DNA of 64,000 bases from Prevotella sp. (lineage in GTDB: Bacteria > Bacteroidota > Bacteroidia > Bacteroidales > Bacteroidaceae). Position 1 is the first letter of the stretch, and every line of letters begins with the position of its first letter. Both the position numbers and the translations under genes were made by a program. The notes beneath the pieces are model-generated. The model was not told where the DNA came from, ran no database searches, and saw only the letters and a program-made list of their open reading frames with translations. Shown piece by piece: positions 61,878-64,000 of the stretch. Location of the stretch: contig JAFSNR010000018.1 in assembly GCA_017443345.1 (NCBI GenBank), forward strand, positions 49,100-113,099, given 5' to 3'.

Positions 61878-63476
61878 ATGAAGACAATGATATATTCAGT
61901 ATTCGCATTCATGCTGTCAGCCTCTGTGCTGACGGCGTGCAGCGACGATGAGTTCAGCGGCGATCCCGCTAAGGACTGGAGCGGTACCACCACATTTTTT
62001 TCTCCTACAGATGCTCAGGGCTTTGCCACATACTATAAGCCGGCTGTAGGACGTGTAGGCGATCCCATGCCTTTCTATGATCAGAAGGCTGGCGACTTCA
62101 AGGTACTCTATCTTCAGGAGTTCGACAATAATATGACGTATCGTTTCCATCCCATCTGGGGTGTATCAACTAAAGATGGTGCCAACTACGAGTCTCTTGG
62201 CGAGATCCTGCCATATGGCGGTAACGACTATCAGCAGGATGCTGCTTTAGGAACAGGTTGTGCCTATGAGAAAGACGGTACCTATTATATATATTATACA
62301 GGACATAATGGTAACTGCAAGAACCGTGAGGTAGTGATGCGTGCAACATCGACAGACTTCAAGACTTGGACAAAGGATGAACTCTGGACACTCAATGGTC
62401 CTGACTTCGGTTACTCTGGTAATGATTTCCGCGACCCGCAGATCTTCGTAGCAGATGACAATCTCTACCACATGGTTATTTCTACCTATCCGGTAAATGG
62501 CGGTGATCCCGTGTTCGCTGAGTTCAAGTCAAATGACTTGAAGAGCTGGGAGCACGTAGGTCGTATTCGTATGATCTGGGATCGTATGCTGGAGTGTCCT
62601 GATATCTTCAAGATGGGTAATTACTGGTATCTTGTTTATAGCGAGAGTTTCCGTGCCAGCTGGAGCCGTAAGGTGAAGTATATGGTTGCTCCGACTTATG
62701 AAGAACTTAAGAACTGCTTGAACGATGGACCAAAGTGGCCAAATGATGGACATGAGGGTGTACTCGACAGCCGTGCATTCTATGCTGGTAAGACCGCGTC
62801 CAATGGTACAGACCGTTTTATCTGGGGATGGTGCCCATTCCGTTCGGGTGCTGATATTCACGAGAAGAACATTAACGTAGGTGCTGGCGATGGCAACGAG
62901 CCAAATTGGAGTGGTGCGCTGGTATGTCACAAACTTATCCAGCATGCTGATGGAACGCTTACGCTTGGTGCTGTGCCTGCTATGGCTGGAAAGTATAACA
63001 CTGCGGCTAGTTCAGAAGTTATGGCATCTAATGGGTTTAACGGTGGTACACTGAGTGGCGATGGTGCTTATGTGCTCTACAGCCGTTTGGGCAGCTGTAA
63101 CCACATTTCGCTGACTGTGAAGACTTCCAACAACTGGGATAAGTTCGGCATCTCGCTGGTTCGCGGCACAGACTCCAGGAAGTATTATACGATGGTTGTT
63201 AATCCAGAGTGGGAGGATGGACGTAAAGTTAACTTCGAACAGGAAGGTGAGGAAGGCAAGGGCTTTGTTGAGGGTGCTGATGGCTACAACTTCCAGCGTC
63301 CGTCGGACAATGTGTATCACATCGACATTTATACCGACAACTCTGTTATGGTGATGTATATCAATGATGTCTGTGCTTATACCAATCGCATTTATGGCAT
63401 CCAGAAGAATTGCTGGAGCATTAATAATTATGGCGGCAACATCACCGTCAGCGATGTGAAAGTAAGCCAATATTGA
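61878..63476 (+). CDS. GH32-like surface lipoprotein, probable endo-acting fructanase
   Basis: A 532-residue lipoprotein (lipobox LTAC; Cys21) expected on the cell surface. A five-bladed propeller is indicated by GDPMPF (nucleophile candidate Asp62), FRDPQIF (RDP at 185-187) and LECPDIF (Glu239 acid/base). The usual WMNDPNG is replaced by RVGDPMPFY, as in the divergent lipoprotein GH32 enzymes. The C-terminal ~150 residues form a beta-sandwich (DUF4975-like). It lies 12 nt after DUF4960. By analogy with surface endo-levanases it would cut long fructans for SusCD. Confidence 0.85.
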   Translation: MKTMIYSVFAFMLSASVLTACSDDEFSGDPAKDWSGTTTFFSPTDAQGFATYYKPAVGRVGDPMPFYDQKAGDFKVLYLQEFDNNMTYRFHPIWGVSTKDGANYESLGEILPYGGNDYQQDAALGTGCAYEKDGTYYIYYTGHNGNCKNREVVMRATSTDFKTWTKDELWTLNGPDFGYSGNDFRDPQIFVADDNLYHMVISTYPVNGGDPVFAEFKSNDLKSWEHVGRIRMIWDRMLECPDIFKMGNYWYLVYSESFRASWSRKVKYMVAPTYEELKNCLNDGPKWPNDGHEGVLDSRAFYAGKTASNGTDRFIWGWCPFRSGADIHEKNINVGAGDGNEPNWSGALVCHKLIQHADGTLTLGAVPAMAGKYNTAASSEVMASNGFNGGTLSGDGAYVLYSRLGSCNHISLTVKTSNNWDKFGISLVRGTDSRKYYTMVVNPEWEDGRKVNFEQEGEEGKGFVEGADGYNFQRPSDNVYHIDIYTDNSVMVMYINDVCAYTNRIYGIQKNCWSINNYGGNITVSDVKVSQY

Positions 63477-63500
63477 TATTGTATACTTATAATAGCTTTT

Positions 63501-63551
63501 ATTGCGACAGATTTTTGGCCTATGAGCCAAGTCTGTCGCAATATTTTTTTT
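63501..63551 (+). terminator. rho-independent terminator of the right PUL operon
   Basis: ATTGCGACAGA and TCTGTCGCAAT form a perfect 11-bp stem, with an inner TTGGC/GCCAA stem, followed by eight T. It lies 25 bp after the GH32-like stop. Confidence 0.92.
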
Positions 63552-63588
63552 GTGTCGCTACAACTTGCAATGAAATCATGAAAAAAAC

Positions 63589-63619
63589 TTGGATTGAGCC
63601 AAAAATCGTCTTACCTTTG
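63589..63619 (+). promoter_or_regulatory. promoter of tssD
   Basis: TTG at 63589-63591, a 20-nt spacer and TACCTTTG at 63612-63619, giving a leader of about 95 nt rich in AATTAAAGAAAG repeats. Confidence 0.75.
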
Positions 63620-63719
63620 CATCGTCGAAAGGAACAAAATACTTCCTCAGACAACAAAAAGAGAATTTAAAAATTAAAGAAAGTATTAACAATTAAAAAT
63701 TAAAGAAAGGAAAAGAATT

Positions 63720-64000
63720 ATGGCAAAGACTCCAGTTTTGATGAAGGTTGCAGATTACAAGGATCGTGAAGTACTCCAGGTATCCTACGAGTTTGATCAG
63801 GAGACTGATCGTGAGGGACAGATGACAGGTATTCCCCGTTTCCAGATGCTCCGCGTTCGTGTAAAGGCGCTTAACGACGGTACCCCTGAGCTGATGGCTT
63901 GGATGTGCGACCGCTTCCTGAAGAAGGATGGCTCCATCCAGTTCCTCGAGACCAAGACCCTGAAGGTGATGAAGGAGATTAAGTTCAGCGGCGCATACTG
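63720..64000 (+). CDS. tssD: type VI secretion tube protein TssD/Hcp (Bacteroidota type), 3' end outside window
   Basis: ATG at 63720 opens 93 visible codons running off the right edge. The sequence VLQVSYEFDQETDREGQMTGIPR, with the later LMAWMCDRFLKKDGSIQF, is the pattern of the Bacteroidota Hcp/TssD family: a short beta barrel that stacks into the T6SS inner tube. The typical length is about 130 residues, so some 40 are missing. It has its own promoter and is separated from the fructan locus by a strong terminator, so they are not co-regulated. Isolated tssD copies also occur, so a complete T6SS cannot be assumed. Confidence 0.8.
   Translation, partial: MAKTPVLMKVADYKDREVLQVSYEFDQETDREGQMTGIPRFQMLRVRVKALNDGTPELMAWMCDRFLKKDGSIQFLETKTLKVMKEIKFSGAY

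Overview
The window reads as chromosome of a Bacteroidales bacterium, most likely a Prevotella-like member of Prevotellaceae (inference). The evidence is SusC/SusD pairs, many lipoproteins with a signal peptide ending in a Cys, GH32/GH115/GH29 enzymes, a Bacteroidota-type T6SS tube protein, and promoters that repeatedly show the Bacteroidota pattern TTG - 19/20 nt - TAnnTTTG. No rRNA, CRISPR array or recognisable prophage is present. One tRNA-Leu is present.

Layout. 1-4.65 kb: a minus-strand cell-surface polysaccharide acetylation operon (SGNH hydrolase, MBOAT acyltransferase, two DHHW/AlgX-like proteins; the last runs off the left edge). 4.67-9.04 kb: ComM/YifB ATPase, a thioredoxin-fold lipoprotein without its Cys pair, a TPR lipoprotein and tRNA-Leu. 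9.2-22.3 kb: a repeat-rich accessory stretch interleaved with housekeeping genes (argH, pyrE). It holds an AAA ATPase, two near-identical one-gene elements built around VapE-like P-loop ATPases, a MazF/PemK-type toxin-antitoxin pair, gene fragments and unusual tandem arrays. 22.3-33.3 kb: mostly housekeeping (esterase, ComF, RecX, PrmC, RibD, ABC transporter, RNase H, ArgS). 33.4-37.1 kb: a fructan/fructose operon (GH32, sugar transporter, fructokinase). 37.8-45.3 kb: plus-strand genes ending in an overlapping GH115-GH29 pair. 45.4-63.5 kb: a mirror-symmetric fructan utilisation locus, with two SusC-SusD-DUF4960 sets facing outward from two membrane-spanning sugar-binding/AraC regulators and a surface GH32-like enzyme at the right end. 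63.7 kb: start of a T6SS tssD gene.

How parts fit. The two regulators, both susC promoters and the GH32 operon 15 kb away appear to be one regulon: a TGTTTCA(A)TGTAACA-like dyad sits about 62 bp upstream of the -7 box in all three operons. Surface GH32 and SusCD would cut and import fructan, periplasmic GH32 would release fructose, and the MFS carrier and fructokinase would take it into glycolysis.

The most unusual content is the pair of VapE elements (10657-12320 and 20475-22332). Each is one ATPase gene with a conserved promoter, enclosed by ~118-bp inverted repeats, one of which abuts the stop codon. Arms match within an element, but between elements the short C-rich word they repeat has changed while its arrangement has not. 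Beside each element lies an array of different short palindromes in strict 22-bp register. I know of no described system with this architecture; the functional reading is inference.
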